DNA from: Bacillus pumilus | GTDB taxonomy: Bacteria; Bacillota; Bacilli; Bacillales; Bacillaceae | Direction of reading: 5' to 3' | Assembly (NCBI GenBank): GCA_001938995.1 | Contig: MKZN01000001.1 | Span: 1 to 64,000, forward strand | DNA: 64,000 bases | Shown: positions 35,435 to 45,456 of the stretch, one piece after another | Numbering within the stretch: position 1 is the stretch's first letter | How the letters are laid out: each line of letters starts with the position of its first letter | Position numbers and translations under genes: made by a program | Notes under the pieces: generated by a model | Seen by the model: only the letters and a program-made list of their open reading frames with translations | What the model was told of the DNA's origin: nothing | Databases searched by the model: none

Positions 35435-36925
35435 TTATCTGAAATAACCTGAAACACCACTTGAAATCCCTGATGCTAATTTATCTTTCTTAGTCGCAGA
35501 TTTCAAGATGTTTGAATCTACCGGACTTGATACAAAGCCCGTTTCTAAAAGAACACTCGGCATCTTAGAATACTTGATGACATAGAAGCCGGCTGTTTTC
35601 ACACCGCGGTCTCTTGTGCCTAGTGCACTCACCATTTTTGGTTGGATGTTTTGCGCGAGCTTCAAGCTGTTTGAAGCTTGATATGTTTTGTCATAATACG
35701 TTTCTGTTCCATTTGCGCTGCTGTTATCATTTGCGTTGGCATGGATACTAATAAAGATATCCGCTTTCGCATTCGCACCCTTGGTCACTCTTGTTTGAAG
35801 ACTATCAAACGTGTCTGATGTTCTTGACATGACTGGCAACGCTCCAGCATTATTCAATTTTGTATTTAGACGCTTACCGACATCCAGGTTCACGTTTTTC
35901 TCAAGAAGACCATATCCAACGGCACCAGAATCTTGTTTTCCATGACCAGGGTCAATAAATACCTTTTTTCCAACGACTGGATTTTTCAATTGAGAAGTCA
36001 CATTATTTGTCACAGTAGATGTACCACCTAGAATGTTAAATGATGTGATCTTCTTTGAACCAATGATTTTTCTTGTTGCATTCGGTAATGATTTTTCATT
36101 TGTGAAAATAAAGGCTTTGCCCTGCTTGGCCGCAATACTAGCACCTGTAGCGGCATCAGCATATGCAAATCCATTACTAATATACGTATTACTTGTACTC
36201 ATATTATATTTCGTCACGATATTTGCAGCTACTTCATAACGGTTTGCTCCACCAATTCTTGAAGGTGATGGTAGTTTAGTATAAGTTGATTTGTTGATAC
36301 TAGACTCTCCACCAATCACAATGGTCTTGTTAATCCCTCTGCTTTTAATCACCGCAGAAGTTTCTGAACGTAAACCTTTATCATTTGTTAACAAGATTGG
36401 GTAGCCTTGTTTTGCTGCATAAGGTGCAATCGCAACTGAATCTGCATAAGCAAATCCGTTAGCGACAACAGCCGTACTAGAGCTTTTCATTTGCTTTGCA
36501 ATATTTGCTGCTAAATCATATCGATTCTTACCACTAATCCGTTTGACTGAAATCCCCATTGCCTTTAGCTGTGTTGTCACTTTGCTCGAGACACTCTTTG
36601 TTCCACCTAGGATAGTCACATTCTTTGTCTTCAGGCTTTGAAGACCTTTTTTTGTATCTGTGGATAAACTGCTACTGTTTGTAAAAAGAACAGGTGCATT
36701 TTTTTGATACGCATAAGGAACCGCACTTAAAGCGTCCGCATATGCTTCTTTCCCTACAAGAACGGCTGTGCTTGCTGTTCCCCAGCCTTTTTTCGCCGCA
36801 TTCACTGCAACAGCATAGCGGTTTTTCCCATCGATTCTTGCGACTGAATTGTCAGCAAGTGCAGATGGAAGAAACAAACACATTGCCACTACACTCAAAA
36901 ATACAATTTTCATAATAGAGCGCAC
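35435..36925 (-). CDS. lytC: N-acetylmuramoyl-L-alanine amidase LytC
   Basis: Major vegetative autolysin, cleaving the MurNAc-L-Ala bond. It has 496 residues from a GTG at 36925 that sits 7 bases after GGAGGT. A signal peptide (1 to about 25, cleavage after ALA) leads to three CWB2 wall-binding repeats (about 27-315; recurring RI-G-NRY and I-GG-SVS motifs), then an Amidase_3 domain (about 325-495) with IDPGHGKQDSG, SIHANAND and LLETGFVSS zinc/catalytic residues. Last gene of lytA-lytB-lytC. Confidence 0.97.
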   Translation of the reverse strand: MRSIMKIVFLSVVAMCLFLPSALADNSVARIDGKNRYAVAVNAAKKGWGTASTAVLVGKEAYADALSAVPYAYQKNAPVLFTNSSSLSTDTKKGLQSLKTKNVTILGGTKSVSSKVTTQLKAMGISVKRISGKNRYDLAANIAKQMKSSSTAVVANGFAYADSVAIAPYAAKQGYPILLTNDKGLRSETSAVIKSRGINKTIVIGGESSINKSTYTKLPSPSRIGGANRYEVAANIVTKYNMSTSNTYISNGFAYADAATGASIAAKQGKAFIFTNEKSLPNATRKIIGSKKITSFNILGGTSTVTNNVTSQLKNPVVGKKVFIDPGHGKQDSGAVGYGLLEKNVNLDVGKRLNTKLNNAGALPVMSRTSDTFDSLQTRVTKGANAKADIFISIHANANDNSSANGTETYYDKTYQASNSLKLAQNIQPKMVSALGTRDRGVKTAGFYVIKYSKMPSVLLETGFVSSPVDSNILKSATKKDKLASGISSGVSGYFR

Positions 36926-36947
36926 GTTTATTACCTCCTTTAATATG

Positions 36948-39056
36948 TTAGTTTGTTGTCAACTTTGTACCTGGATAATAGAATGACAGAATACTTGAGT
37001 ATGAGCTTCCTGACTCCGCTCTTACTTTCGCTCCATATTGACTCATTCCAACTCCATGACCATATCCTTTTCCTGAAATGGTGAAATCATTTGTGTTATT
37101 CTTCACGGAAGCATATGTGCTTTTTAGATTCGTTGCACCAAGTATGGATCGAAGTTCAGTCATTTTAAAACTAAGTGTCGTTGATTTATTCACACTATAC
37201 GAACCCGTTTTATTTTTTAAGTGATAGCTCAATTTAACAGAGGCTGTTTTTCCTCTTTGCCCTTTTGTTTTACCCGAAAAGGAAATGTCTGAAATTGTAG
37301 CGATCTTTATGTCTGAAGCGGAAGTTTCTTTGTTTTTTAGAATCCAGTTCTTCAAGCCTTTTAATTGATTCGCATTTGCTTCTGTCTGACTCCACCAAGA
37401 TGCTGGTTTTGTTGTGTCAAGCGATTTACTTAATTGTGTTTTAGATAGTTTAAGTGTCCAAGCATTCTTTGGATCTTTTGTATCTGCTTTTGCTACTAAA
37501 TAAGGTAGTGCACTCGACCATACTTCCTCACTCGCCTCAGTGTAGCCTCCATTACTAGAATAGTAGGTAGCAGAAATCAGTTGATTGTTATATTTTAGAA
37601 CCTTGCCTTTTGTTGCATCTACAGCCTTCGTAGAGTTTGTATACCAATTGTATCCGCCATATACTTGGAATGCTGTTGTATCTGGCACAACCTTTCCAAT
37701 ACTGTTTACAGAATATGTACGCGCTGCAACAGCCTGCGCTTTTAATGCCTCAACATGCCAGCTTGCCGGCATTTCATTCGGCACAACGCCTTTAAGATAA
37801 TCTTCAAAAGGGATATTTTCATTTGTTGGACGAATGTAGCCTGATTCTACTGCAAAATTCATTTTCCCCAAATATGGCTTGCCATTCACTCGAATGACAT
37901 TTTTAGTTGAATATTTCTCTGGAACAACTCTTACTGATGATCCAAACGTCTTGATGCCCTTGATAGATATTTTTCCGTTAGAAACATTCAATTGATAATC
38001 CTTATTATTCTTCAAATAAAATTCATTAGATAGTTTTTTTTGTAAACTTGATGAAATGGATTTTGTTCCACCGGATAATTGAAACGAGTACGTTCCCTGT
38101 TTTTTCACAACTGATGTAACAGGTGAGGTTAGACTATTTTCTTTCACAAGTACCATTGGGCTATTATTTTTGGCTGCTAATAGCGAAAATGTAATCGCAT
38201 CTGTAAAGATGGAACCATTTGCTAAGTATAGCTTGTTAGCATTCATGTTTAAATCATTCACAATATTTGCAGAAACCTCATATCTATTAGCCCCACCGAT
38301 TCTTTGAACGGTGGATGTTTTTTTGATTTGAGTTTCTACTTTTTTGCTAACACTTTTTTCTCCACCAACAATAATGACTTTGCTTGGAAGCTTGTAAGTT
38401 GGTAAGCTATTTTTCTTTGTTAACAGAATAGGATAGCCGTTTCTTGCAGCGTATGGTGTCACTGAAGCACTATCTGTAAAAATGCTTCCTGTTGCCACGA
38501 TAGCTTGACGATAGTTTCCCATCTCTTTTGCGATATTTTGTGACACGGCATAACGTGATTTACCACTGATTCTTTTGATCTTGCCATATTTCTTAAGTGT
38601 TTTCTCTGCTGCTGACGAAACACTCTTTGTTCCACCGATAATCAGGATATTATCAGGGTTCATCTTTTTAATTTGCTTTTCAGTGGTTTTTGTTAATCTT
38701 TCCGCATTCGTATATAAAATAGGTGCATTTAACTTATACGCTAAAGGTGTAGCGGAAATTGCATCTGCAAATGCATCACGATTCACAATGACAATTGTAG
38801 ATGGATTTTTCCAACCTGCTGAAGCGATATTATTGGCTACTTCATAACGGTTCTTACCATCGTATCGAGCCATTGACGATACATTTGTGCCAGATACTTT
38901 GTATAAACCAGATGGTGTCATGTTAAAGCTCGTTTTGTTTCCAATATAGTTTGACAACTTCACAGAGATTGTTGAGCTTGCCGCTGAAGCATCTCTTGGC
39001 ACGAATACAAGTAAAAGTAAGATGAGCGTTGTGACAGTTAGACTGATTTTTTTCAA
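36948..39056 (-). CDS. lytB: Amidase enhancer LytB
   Basis: Secreted modifier that stimulates LytC. The protein is 702 residues, starting from a TTG at 39056. The signal peptide (KKISLTVTTLILLLLVFVPRDASAA) is followed by three CWB2 repeats (about 62-345), then a SpoIID-like domain with VPNEMPASWHVEALKAQAVAARTYSV (about 425-450) and the C-terminal GKGYGHGVGMSQYGA. The SpoIID homologue is a lytic transglycosylase; whether LytB keeps that activity is not shown here. It overlaps neither neighbour; lytA is 21 bases upstream. Confidence 0.96.
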   Translation of the reverse strand: MKKISLTVTTLILLLLVFVPRDASAASSTISVKLSNYIGNKTSFNMTPSGLYKVSGTNVSSMARYDGKNRYEVANNIASAGWKNPSTIVIVNRDAFADAISATPLAYKLNAPILYTNAERLTKTTEKQIKKMNPDNILIIGGTKSVSSAAEKTLKKYGKIKRISGKSRYAVSQNIAKEMGNYRQAIVATGSIFTDSASVTPYAARNGYPILLTKKNSLPTYKLPSKVIIVGGEKSVSKKVETQIKKTSTVQRIGGANRYEVSANIVNDLNMNANKLYLANGSIFTDAITFSLLAAKNNSPMVLVKENSLTSPVTSVVKKQGTYSFQLSGGTKSISSSLQKKLSNEFYLKNNKDYQLNVSNGKISIKGIKTFGSSVRVVPEKYSTKNVIRVNGKPYLGKMNFAVESGYIRPTNENIPFEDYLKGVVPNEMPASWHVEALKAQAVAARTYSVNSIGKVVPDTTAFQVYGGYNWYTNSTKAVDATKGKVLKYNNQLISATYYSSNGGYTEASEEVWSSALPYLVAKADTKDPKNAWTLKLSKTQLSKSLDTTKPASWWSQTEANANQLKGLKNWILKNKETSASDIKIATISDISFSGKTKGQRGKTASVKLSYHLKNKTGSYSVNKSTTLSFKMTELRSILGATNLKSTYASVKNNTNDFTISGKGYGHGVGMSQYGAKVRAESGSSYSSILSFYYPGTKLTTN

Positions 39057-39077
39057 TTTAATGATCCCACCATCTCT

Positions 39078-39398
39078 CTATTGAACTTTCTTGATTTCTT
39101 GGATTTCTTTTTTACCACTGTCATTCAGAATGTAGAAAATTTCTACGTTGTCTCCTGGATGGAATTCATTCAATACTTCATTGAAGTTCTCAGTAAACTC
39201 AAAACTCAATGTAGCATTTGATTTTTTCACTTCGACTGTATGTGCATCAGCCATTCCAACATATTCAGCTTTTTCTTCTAGCACCTCAGGAGTCACACTA
39301 CTTGTCTTGTTATCTCCAGACGACTGCTCAGCCGTTCCGCATGCTGTGAGCACGATACCTAGTAGTATTAAGAACGGTAAAACGACGATTTTCTTCAT
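39078..39398 (-). CDS. lytA: Lipoprotein LytA
   Basis: Small membrane-anchored lipoprotein that opens the lytABC operon; its role may be to help secretion of the amidase. ATG at 39398 lies 6 bases after GAGGTG, giving 106 residues. The signal ends LTAC (lipobox), and the mature part EYVGMADAHTVEVKKSNATLSFEF... matches LytA and the paralogue at 34472. Divergent from lytR. Confidence 0.92.
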   Translation of the reverse strand: MKKIVVLPFLILLGIVLTACGTAEQSSGDNKTSSVTPEVLEEKAEYVGMADAHTVEVKKSNATLSFEFTENFNEVLNEFHPGDNVEIFYILNDSGKKEIQEIKKVQ

Positions 39399-39418
39399 TT
39401 TTTTCACCTCATGTCTTT

Positions 39419-39444
39419 GTATCGTCTTATAACTTAATATTTTA
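39419..39444 (-). promoter_or_regulatory. Candidate sigma-D promoter of lytABC
   Basis: Minus strand TAAA (39444-39441), 14 bases, GACGATAC (39426-39419), two mismatches to GCCGATAT. B. subtilis lytABC is read by sigma-D and sigma-A. Confidence 0.55.
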
Positions 39445-39517
39445 AGGTAATTTTAAGGTTTTTTGAAACCTTTTTTTTATTACATCGTCTATATCTAGGT
39501 TCAGAGTAAAAAATAAC

Positions 39518-39546
39518 TTGTTTATCAGGATTCGTAAACCTATAAT
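39518..39546 (+). promoter_or_regulatory. Sigma-A promoter of lytR
   Basis: TTGTTT (39518-39523), a 17-base spacer, TATAAT (39541-39546), then the lytR start 34 bases further on. Confidence 0.82.
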
Positions 39547-39579
39547 CATGGAAGAATCATAGAAAAGGTGAGGGACATT

Positions 39580-40500
39580 ATGAGGGCTGAAAGAAAAAGG
39601 AAGAAGAAAAAAGTTCTTTGGATTGTTTTATCAATCATTGGCTTATTCGTACTAGTAACTGGCGGATATGCAATTCATTTATGGAATACAGCTGCATCAA
39701 CCGTCGCAGGCATTCAAGAGAACTTAAAGAAGTCAGATAAGCGTGACAAAGATGTCGATTTAAGTAAAAAGGACCCGATCTCCGTTTTAGTTATGGGTGT
39801 CGATGAAAGAAAGAATGATCGCGGCCGTGCAGATACATTAATATACATGACCATTAACCCAAAAACCCAAACAACTGAAATGGTGAGTATCCCACGTGAT
39901 ACGTATACGAAAATTGTCGGTAAAGGCACAATGGATAAAATCAACCACTCTTATGCATTTGGCGGCACACAGATGGCAGCAGATACTGTAGAAGAATTGC
40001 TTGATGTACCGGTGGATTACTTTGTCAAAGTGAGTATGGAAAGCTTTAAAGATATTGTCGACACTCTTGGCGGCATCACCGTAAATAGCACATTCGCTTT
40101 CAGTTATGACGGTCATTCATTCGGCACAGGAGAGATTAACCTGAACGGTGATCAAGCCCTTGCCTATACAAGAATGAGAAAACAAGATCCAAAAGGAGAC
40201 TTCGGTCGCCAGCAAAGACAGCGTCAAGTCATTGAAGGCATCATTGCAAAAGGAGCGAACATCTCTTCCGTTACCAAATTTGGTGATATGTTCAAAGTCG
40301 TTGAAAACAATATGAAAACGAACATGTCCTTTGATGATATGTGGGCAGTCATGAATGATTACCGTGATGCGAGACAGCGAGTAAAACAACACGAACTAAA
40401 AGGAACTGGTGCACGAATCAACAATATTTATTATTATCAGCTTGATGAAAACAACCTTGCGAAGGTGAAGAACGAATTGAAGGAAAGTTTGGAGCAGTAA
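39580..40500 (+). CDS. lytR: LCP-family wall polymer ligase / attenuator LytR
   Basis: Attaches anionic wall polymers to peptidoglycan; historically described as attenuator of lytABC. The ATG at 39580 has AAAGGTGAGG upstream and gives 306 residues, the B. subtilis length; a GTG at 39568 is also in frame. A basic N-terminus and one membrane helix (about 12-33) precede the LCP domain with GRADTLIYMTINP, SIPRDTYTK and AYTRMRKQDPKGDFGRQQRQRQ. Divergent from lytA and convergent with mnaA. Confidence 0.97.
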   Translation: MRAERKRKKKKVLWIVLSIIGLFVLVTGGYAIHLWNTAASTVAGIQENLKKSDKRDKDVDLSKKDPISVLVMGVDERKNDRGRADTLIYMTINPKTQTTEMVSIPRDTYTKIVGKGTMDKINHSYAFGGTQMAADTVEELLDVPVDYFVKVSMESFKDIVDTLGGITVNSTFAFSYDGHSFGTGEINLNGDQALAYTRMRKQDPKGDFGRQQRQRQVIEGIIAKGANISSVTKFGDMFKVVENNMKTNMSFDDMWAVMNDYRDARQRVKQHELKGTGARINNIYYYQLDENNLAKVKNELKESLEQ

Positions 40501-40502
40501 CA

Positions 40503-40534
40503 AAAAGAAGACTACGATGATGTAGTCTTCTTTT
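40503..40534. terminator. Bidirectional terminator between lytR and mnaA
   Basis: AAAAGAAGACTAC and GTAGTCTTCTTTT, a 13-bp stem with a 6-base loop. Confidence 0.88.
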
Positions 40535-40537
40535 TTG

Positions 40538-41674
40538 TTATTTAAATGGGGTTGGCTTTTCTTCACTCAATCCAAAACGATGGAGTAGCTCTTCCACAAT
40601 TCGCTTGGACGCTTGTCCATCTCCATAAGGATTAGATGCCTGTGACATTCTCTCATACTCTTGTGGATCCTCTAACAGCTCTTTGGCCAGCTGATAAATA
40701 GTGTCTTCATCAGTCCCTGCCAGTTTGAGAGTGCCAGCTTTTACTCCTTCTGGACGCTCTGTTGTGTCACGAAGCACAAGAACTGGTTTCCCTAGAGAAG
40801 GCGCCTCCTCTTGCACACCGCCAGAATCTGTTAAAATAAAGTATGAAGCAGCAGCAAAGTTGTGGAAATCCACCACTTCAAGCGGCTCAATTAAATGCAC
40901 GCGGTCAAGATCACCGAATTCGGTCTGAGCCGCATCACGAACGGCAGGATTTAAATGAACAGGATATACAACCTGAACATCTTCAAACTCTTCAACAACA
41001 CGTCTAATCGCTCTAAACATATTTTTCATCGGCTCACCAAGATTCTCCCGGCGATGAGCCGTTAACAAAATCATCTTATCTGTCCCAATCTTCTCTAAAA
41101 TTGGATGCTGATATTGCTCGGTAACAGTCGTTTGCAGGGCGTCAATGGCCGTATTACCTGTCACAAAGATCGTCTCTTCTTTTTTATTCTCTACTAGAAG
41201 ATTCTCTTTTGCCTCAGGTGTTGGTGAAAAATGAATGTCGGCAATAGTTCCTGTCATTTGGCGGTTCAGTTCCTCTGGGAACGGTGAATACTTATTATGC
41301 GTTCTTAAACCAGCTTCCACATGACCGACTGAGATTTGGTGGTAAAAGGCAGCTAGACTTCCCGCGAAAGTTGTCGTTGTATCACCATGCACAAGCACAA
41401 TGTCAGGTTTTTCCTCTTGGAATAACTGATCTAGTTTTAGTAGTGCGTTTGATGTGATCTCAGATAACGTTTGGCGCTGTTTCATAATATTGAGATCATG
41501 GTCCGGTGTAATAGAGAATGCATCCAGCACTTGATCCAGCATTTCTCTATGCTGGGCGGTTACAGTGACAGAAGATTTGATTTGTGGATGCTTTTCAAGT
41601 TCCAGAACAAGCGGAGCCATTTTGATTGCTTCAGGTCTTGTCCCGAATACAGTCATTACATGTAATGTTTTCAA
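40538..41674 (-). CDS. mnaA: UDP-N-acetylglucosamine 2-epimerase MnaA
   Basis: Makes UDP-ManNAc for the TagA step of the teichoic acid linkage unit. It has 378 residues from a TTG at 41674 (AAAGAGG upstream), opening MKTLHVMTVFGTRPEAIKMAPLV. Active-site segments are VHGDTTTTFAG, VGHVEAGLRT, LTAHRRENLGEP and TDSGGVQEEAPSLGKPVLVLRDTTERPEG. Divergent from gtaB, as in B. subtilis. Confidence 0.97.
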   Translation of the reverse strand: MKTLHVMTVFGTRPEAIKMAPLVLELEKHPQIKSSVTVTAQHREMLDQVLDAFSITPDHDLNIMKQRQTLSEITSNALLKLDQLFQEEKPDIVLVHGDTTTTFAGSLAAFYHQISVGHVEAGLRTHNKYSPFPEELNRQMTGTIADIHFSPTPEAKENLLVENKKEETIFVTGNTAIDALQTTVTEQYQHPILEKIGTDKMILLTAHRRENLGEPMKNMFRAIRRVVEEFEDVQVVYPVHLNPAVRDAAQTEFGDLDRVHLIEPLEVVDFHNFAAASYFILTDSGGVQEEAPSLGKPVLVLRDTTERPEGVKAGTLKLAGTDEDTIYQLAKELLEDPQEYERMSQASNPYGDGQASKRIVEELLHRFGLSEEKPTPFK

Positions 41675-41750
41675 TAGTCGATGCCTCTTTCCTTCTCATA
41701 AATCATATGTCCATTATACAAAAGAATGGGAACGAATCCTAATGATACTT

Positions 41751-41836
41751 TTCACATAATCTTTACAACGCCTTTACCCCGATCGACTTAAAAATTTACA
41801 TAAACTCTTTACAATTGATTTTGAATCATATTATAC
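41751..41836 (+). promoter_or_regulatory. gtaB promoter region with PhoP-box-like repeats
   Basis: TTCACA (41751-41756), TTTACA (41762-41767) and TTTACC (41773-41778) are spaced exactly 11 bases; two more TTTACA follow at 41795 and 41808. The last stands 17 bases ahead of TTATAC (41831-41836), a plausible -35/-10. PhoP binding is suggested by the pattern only. Confidence 0.5.
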
Positions 41837-41945
41837 AATTTTCGTAAATCATTTGTCATTTCTATCATTTGTAAGTTACACTTTATTAAAGATGGAAAAT
41901 GAATTCAAATCATTTTTTCTATACGTAAGGAAGGTGCAAAGTTCA

Positions 41946-42827
41946 TTGAAAAAAGTACGCAAAGCCATTATACCTGCTGCAGGTCTTGGAACACGTTTCC
42001 TCCCTGCAACAAAGGCCATGCCTAAAGAAATGCTCCCAATCGTTGATAAGCCAACCATTCAATATATTATTGAAGAAGCTGTTGAATCTGGTATTGAAGA
42101 CATTATTATCGTGACTGGAAAAGGAAAAAGAGCCATCGAAGATCATTTTGATTTTGCGCCGGAGTTAGAGCGCAATCTTGAGGAAAAAGGAAAGAGCGAA
42201 CTTCTAGAGAAAGTGAGAAAATCTTCAAGCATCGCTGACATTCATTACATACGACAAAAAGAACCAAAAGGACTTGGACACGCTGTTTGGTGTGCACGTA
42301 ACTTTATCGGCGATGAACCTTTTGCTGTGTTACTAGGCGATGATATTGTGCAAGCCGAAACGCCAGGACTTCGCCAGCTAATGGATGAATATGAAAAAAC
42401 ACTCTCATCTGTCATCGGTGTTCAGCAGGTTGCTGACAGTGACACACATCGCTACGGGATCATTGACCCTCTTACCCAAGAAGGACGTCGCTATCAAGTG
42501 AAGAACTTTGTTGAAAAGCCTCCACAAGGGACAGCACCATCGAATTTAGCCATCTTAGGGCGCTATATTTTCACGCCAGAGATCTTTATGTACCTCGATC
42601 AACAAGAGATTGGCGCAGGCGGAGAAATTCAGCTGACAGATGCGATTCAAAAGCTGAATGACATTCAGCGCGTTTTTGCCTATGACTTCGAAGGAAAACG
42701 ATATGATGTCGGTGAGAAGCAAGGATTCATTGAAACGACGCTAGAATTTGCCCTTCAAGATGAAGATCTGAAAAAGAAACTGATTCCTTTTATGAAACAG
42801 CTGCTCGAAAAAGAAGAATTGAATTAA
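41946..42827 (+). CDS. gtaB: UTP-glucose-1-phosphate uridylyltransferase GtaB
   Basis: Makes UDP-glucose, the donor for TagE glucosylation of teichoic acid, glycolipid synthesis and TuaD. TTG start at 41946 ([28 protein letters not shown]) after AAGGTG gives 293 residues; the frame is open 31 codons upstream but without homology. Nucleotide-binding [29 protein letters not shown], and metal/substrate LLGDDIV and VEKPP are all present. Confidence 0.97.
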   Translation: MKKVRKAIIPAAGLGTRFLPATKAMPKEMLPIVDKPTIQYIIEEAVESGIEDIIIVTGKGKRAIEDHFDFAPELERNLEEKGKSELLEKVRKSSSIADIHYIRQKEPKGLGHAVWCARNFIGDEPFAVLLGDDIVQAETPGLRQLMDEYEKTLSSVIGVQQVADSDTHRYGIIDPLTQEGRRYQVKNFVEKPPQGTAPSNLAILGRYIFTPEIFMYLDQQEIGAGGEIQLTDAIQKLNDIQRVFAYDFEGKRYDVGEKQGFIETTLEFALQDEDLKKKLIPFMKQLLEKEELN

Positions 42828-42856
42828 AAAAAGCTGCCGGACTTCGGCAGCTTTTT
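42828..42856. terminator. Bidirectional terminator between gtaB and tagH
   Basis: AAAAAGCTGCCG and CGGCAGCTTTTT, a 12-bp stem with a 5-base loop. Confidence 0.9.
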
Positions 42857-44456
42857 ATTTCATCAGTGAAATGGTCAGTTGTTGCTGTTCATTATCAACC
42901 ACAAACAGGTTGTTCTCACCCTTCACAGCGAATTTCGTTTGTTCTTCGTTCATCCAGACATTCTGTTCTGTCAGCCCGAGTGTTGAAGGATATACTTGCA
43001 TGATCTCATGGAACACCATCATATCAGCCTGTCCATCTCGAATCACATAATCGGTTTTTTCAGTGGTCAATCGTTGAATGTTCTCTCCCTGTTCACTTTT
43101 TACAGTGCTCAGTGTTTGCATCCTTTGTTTGAGCACAGATTCTTCTTTTCCTAGAAAAGAAAGCAAGTACTCATATGATCCCGCTGATGCAGGCGATACA
43201 TAGGAGCTGAACTGTTCTGATCTGATCGATAACGACTCCAGCTCATCTGTATGTTGCACATGTTTAGGTTTCACAAAATACGCCTGTGAGGCAATGTTGA
43301 TTTGAGCAACCTGTTTATTTTCAGCCACTACTTGCACTTCTTGTCCAAATGATAAGGAGAAATCCACTTTCTTTTTCATCGCTTGGTCTTTGTAAACAGT
43401 TGTTTGATCTGACATAACGATGGCCTGTCTGTCGACCTTCTTTAGGGCAGGCGCACCCTTCGTTTGAGTTTTCGTTGACAGAGGCGCCTCTGTTTTATTT
43501 GATGAAATCGCACCAAATGTCGCCAGTGTGCGAAGCGGACGATCAGAAAACATGGAAAGGGCAAGTAGCATGGTCAAGACTGTTAACAGCGTTACTTGAA
43601 ACGCTGTTCCAAAAAACGAACGTCCTTTCCCGCTTTCTTTATACCGCGTGACCTTTTCAGCCTTTTGAACGCCTTTTCGACCTTCTTTTTGTTCCAGTTG
43701 ATACGCTTTTTTCTCTTTCTTGGATAGCTTGTTAAACCAGTCCACAAATTCCTTGTACTCTTTCACGACCTTTTTTGTCTCATCAAACATACGCAGCTCA
43801 CCATAATGCATCCAAGCGACCCGATCACAGATTTTTTGGATTTGGCTAATTGAGTGGCTGACAAAGAAGATCGTTTTTCCTTGCTCTTTAAATTCCGTGA
43901 TACGATCCACACACTTTTGGTAGAAGGTTTGGTCTCCTACAGACAATGCCTCATCAATAATGAGGATATCAGGATCAATATGTGCTGAAATGGCAAAACC
44001 TAGTCGGGATTTCATTCCGCTCGAATAGCTTTTCACAGGCTGATCAATAAAGTCACCAATATCCGCAAACTCTACGATTTTTTCATAAAGTTCATCGATT
44101 TCCTTGTTTGTCAGTCCCATCATCAAGCATTTTAAACGGATGTTGTCTTTGCCGCTTAATTGGTTGTTCAGTCCTGCTGCAATCGCAATTAACGAAGGCT
44201 GACCATCCATGTCAATTTCACCATTTGTCGGAGGAATGATTTTCGCTAGAAGGTTGGACATGGTCGATTTTCCAGACCCGTTGATTCCAACAAAACCAAT
44301 CGTCTCACCTTCATATACATCAAAAGACACATCACGAACAGCGAAGAAACCTTTTTCATTTTTATTAGGAAAAAACAGCCCTTTGATTTTATCTGACTGT
44401 TTTTTATATAGGACGTATTGCTTGGATACGTTTCGAAACGAAACCTTTAGTTTCAT
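42855..44456 (-). CDS. tagH: Teichoic acid ABC exporter ATPase TagH
   Basis: Powers export of lipid-linked teichoic acid with TagG. It has 533 residues. The nucleotide-binding domain (about 1-245) shows Walker [10 protein letters not shown], signature SSGMKSRLG, Walker [13 protein letters not shown] and the switch His in VSHS. A basic linker, one membrane helix (about 283-303) and an extracytoplasmic SH3-like extension (about 345-400) follow, as in B. subtilis TagH. It follows tagG by 19 bases. Confidence 0.96.
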   Translation of the reverse strand: MKLKVSFRNVSKQYVLYKKQSDKIKGLFFPNKNEKGFFAVRDVSFDVYEGETIGFVGINGSGKSTMSNLLAKIIPPTNGEIDMDGQPSLIAIAAGLNNQLSGKDNIRLKCLMMGLTNKEIDELYEKIVEFADIGDFIDQPVKSYSSGMKSRLGFAISAHIDPDILIIDEALSVGDQTFYQKCVDRITEFKEQGKTIFFVSHSISQIQKICDRVAWMHYGELRMFDETKKVVKEYKEFVDWFNKLSKKEKKAYQLEQKEGRKGVQKAEKVTRYKESGKGRSFFGTAFQVTLLTVLTMLLALSMFSDRPLRTLATFGAISSNKTEAPLSTKTQTKGAPALKKVDRQAIVMSDQTTVYKDQAMKKKVDFSLSFGQEVQVVAENKQVAQINIASQAYFVKPKHVQHTDELESLSIRSEQFSSYVSPASAGSYEYLLSFLGKEESVLKQRMQTLSTVKSEQGENIQRLTTEKTDYVIRDGQADMMVFHEIMQVYPSTLGLTEQNVWMNEEQTKFAVKGENNLFVVDNEQQQLTISLMK

Positions 44457-44475
44457 CGTATAATCTCCTTACCTT

Positions 44476-45303
44476 TTAAAGAAAATCGACAAACTTATTC
44501 CTAAATTTCATATGAAGCAATGAACCGACTGTTAAGAGAAGAAGCGTAATCAGCCAAAAATAAAGCGTATATTTGACATCTTGGAAGAACCAGTCTCCCT
44601 TTAATAAACTATTTCTAAATCCATCAATAATGTAAAAAAGCGGATTCAGTCTTAAAATATCCCCAATCCACGCCTTGTCCCCTGTAAGCTTTTCTGAGAT
44701 ATTCCAAAAAATCGGCAACAGAAAGAAAAGTAATCGTGTCACTGATTGTAATAAAAATTGATAGTCTCTCACAAGTACACTAATCGTTGAATTAAACAAA
44801 CTAAACGAAAACATAAACGCGATCATACAAATCAGATAATAGATATATTGTAACCAATGCGCATCAGGATATATGCCATAAGAAATGAGCACGATCAAAT
44901 ATACACCCATCATGACAAAGTAGCTGAATAGGTTGGACATAATCACAACAGACGGCAACGCACTAATCGGGAAGTTCATCTTCGAAACCATATTAATACG
45001 TTTAAACACACTGTTTGATCCATCAAGAATCGTCGGACTAATGAAAAACCACGGGATTAACCCAGCAAGCATCCAAATGATAAAAGGTACTTCCATACCT
45101 CCAACAACGATCGGTTGCCCCCCACGAATGCCCAGACCAAAAACAAACCAGTAGGCCAGCATTTGAATCAATGGATTTAAAAACTGCCATAAAACACCTA
45201 AATAATTCATTTGATATTTTGATTTTGTTTCATAAACAGCAAGTCGCATAATCAGCGGAAATGAGCTAATTTGCTCCTTTAATATCGTCAACATTGCATT
45301 CAT
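44476..45303 (-). CDS. tagG: Teichoic acid ABC exporter permease TagG
   Basis: ABC-2-type permease, 275 residues, six membrane helices, with N-terminal [36 protein letters not shown] and the family loop [32 protein letters not shown]. It moves poly(glycerol phosphate) on undecaprenyl pyrophosphate out. In B. subtilis its upstream neighbour is tagF; here a six-gene operon lies in between. Confidence 0.96.
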   Translation of the reverse strand: MNAMLTILKEQISSFPLIMRLAVYETKSKYQMNYLGVLWQFLNPLIQMLAYWFVFGLGIRGGQPIVVGGMEVPFIIWMLAGLIPWFFISPTILDGSNSVFKRINMVSKMNFPISALPSVVIMSNLFSYFVMMGVYLIVLISYGIYPDAHWLQYIYYLICMIAFMFSFSLFNSTISVLVRDYQFLLQSVTRLLFFLLPIFWNISEKLTGDKAWIGDILRLNPLFYIIDGFRNSLLKGDWFFQDVKYTLYFWLITLLLLTVGSLLHMKFRNKFVDFL

Positions 45304-45427
45304 TCTAATCTTCCTTAGATATAAGTTTTGGGAATTACTTTTTTAAAAGCACCGGTCATAATTGTAACAGATGTTGAGGAATATTTCACTTATCAGAACA
45401 GTGCAGACATCCTCTAAAAATAAAAAA

Positions 45428-45448
45428 AGGAGGCAATGTCACCCTCCT
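45428..45448 (-). terminator. Terminator of the amino-sugar operon
   Basis: Minus strand AGGAGG and CCTCCT arms followed by TTTTTTT; it separates the GT2 gene from tagG. Confidence 0.7.
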
Positions 45449-45456
45449 AGTAAAAT

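Noticed and set aside
36948-39056. Repeated similar segments in lytB and lytC as a possible repeat array or recombination remnant
   Set aside because: They are CWB2 protein repeats with diverged DNA, not a nucleotide repeat or CRISPR array.
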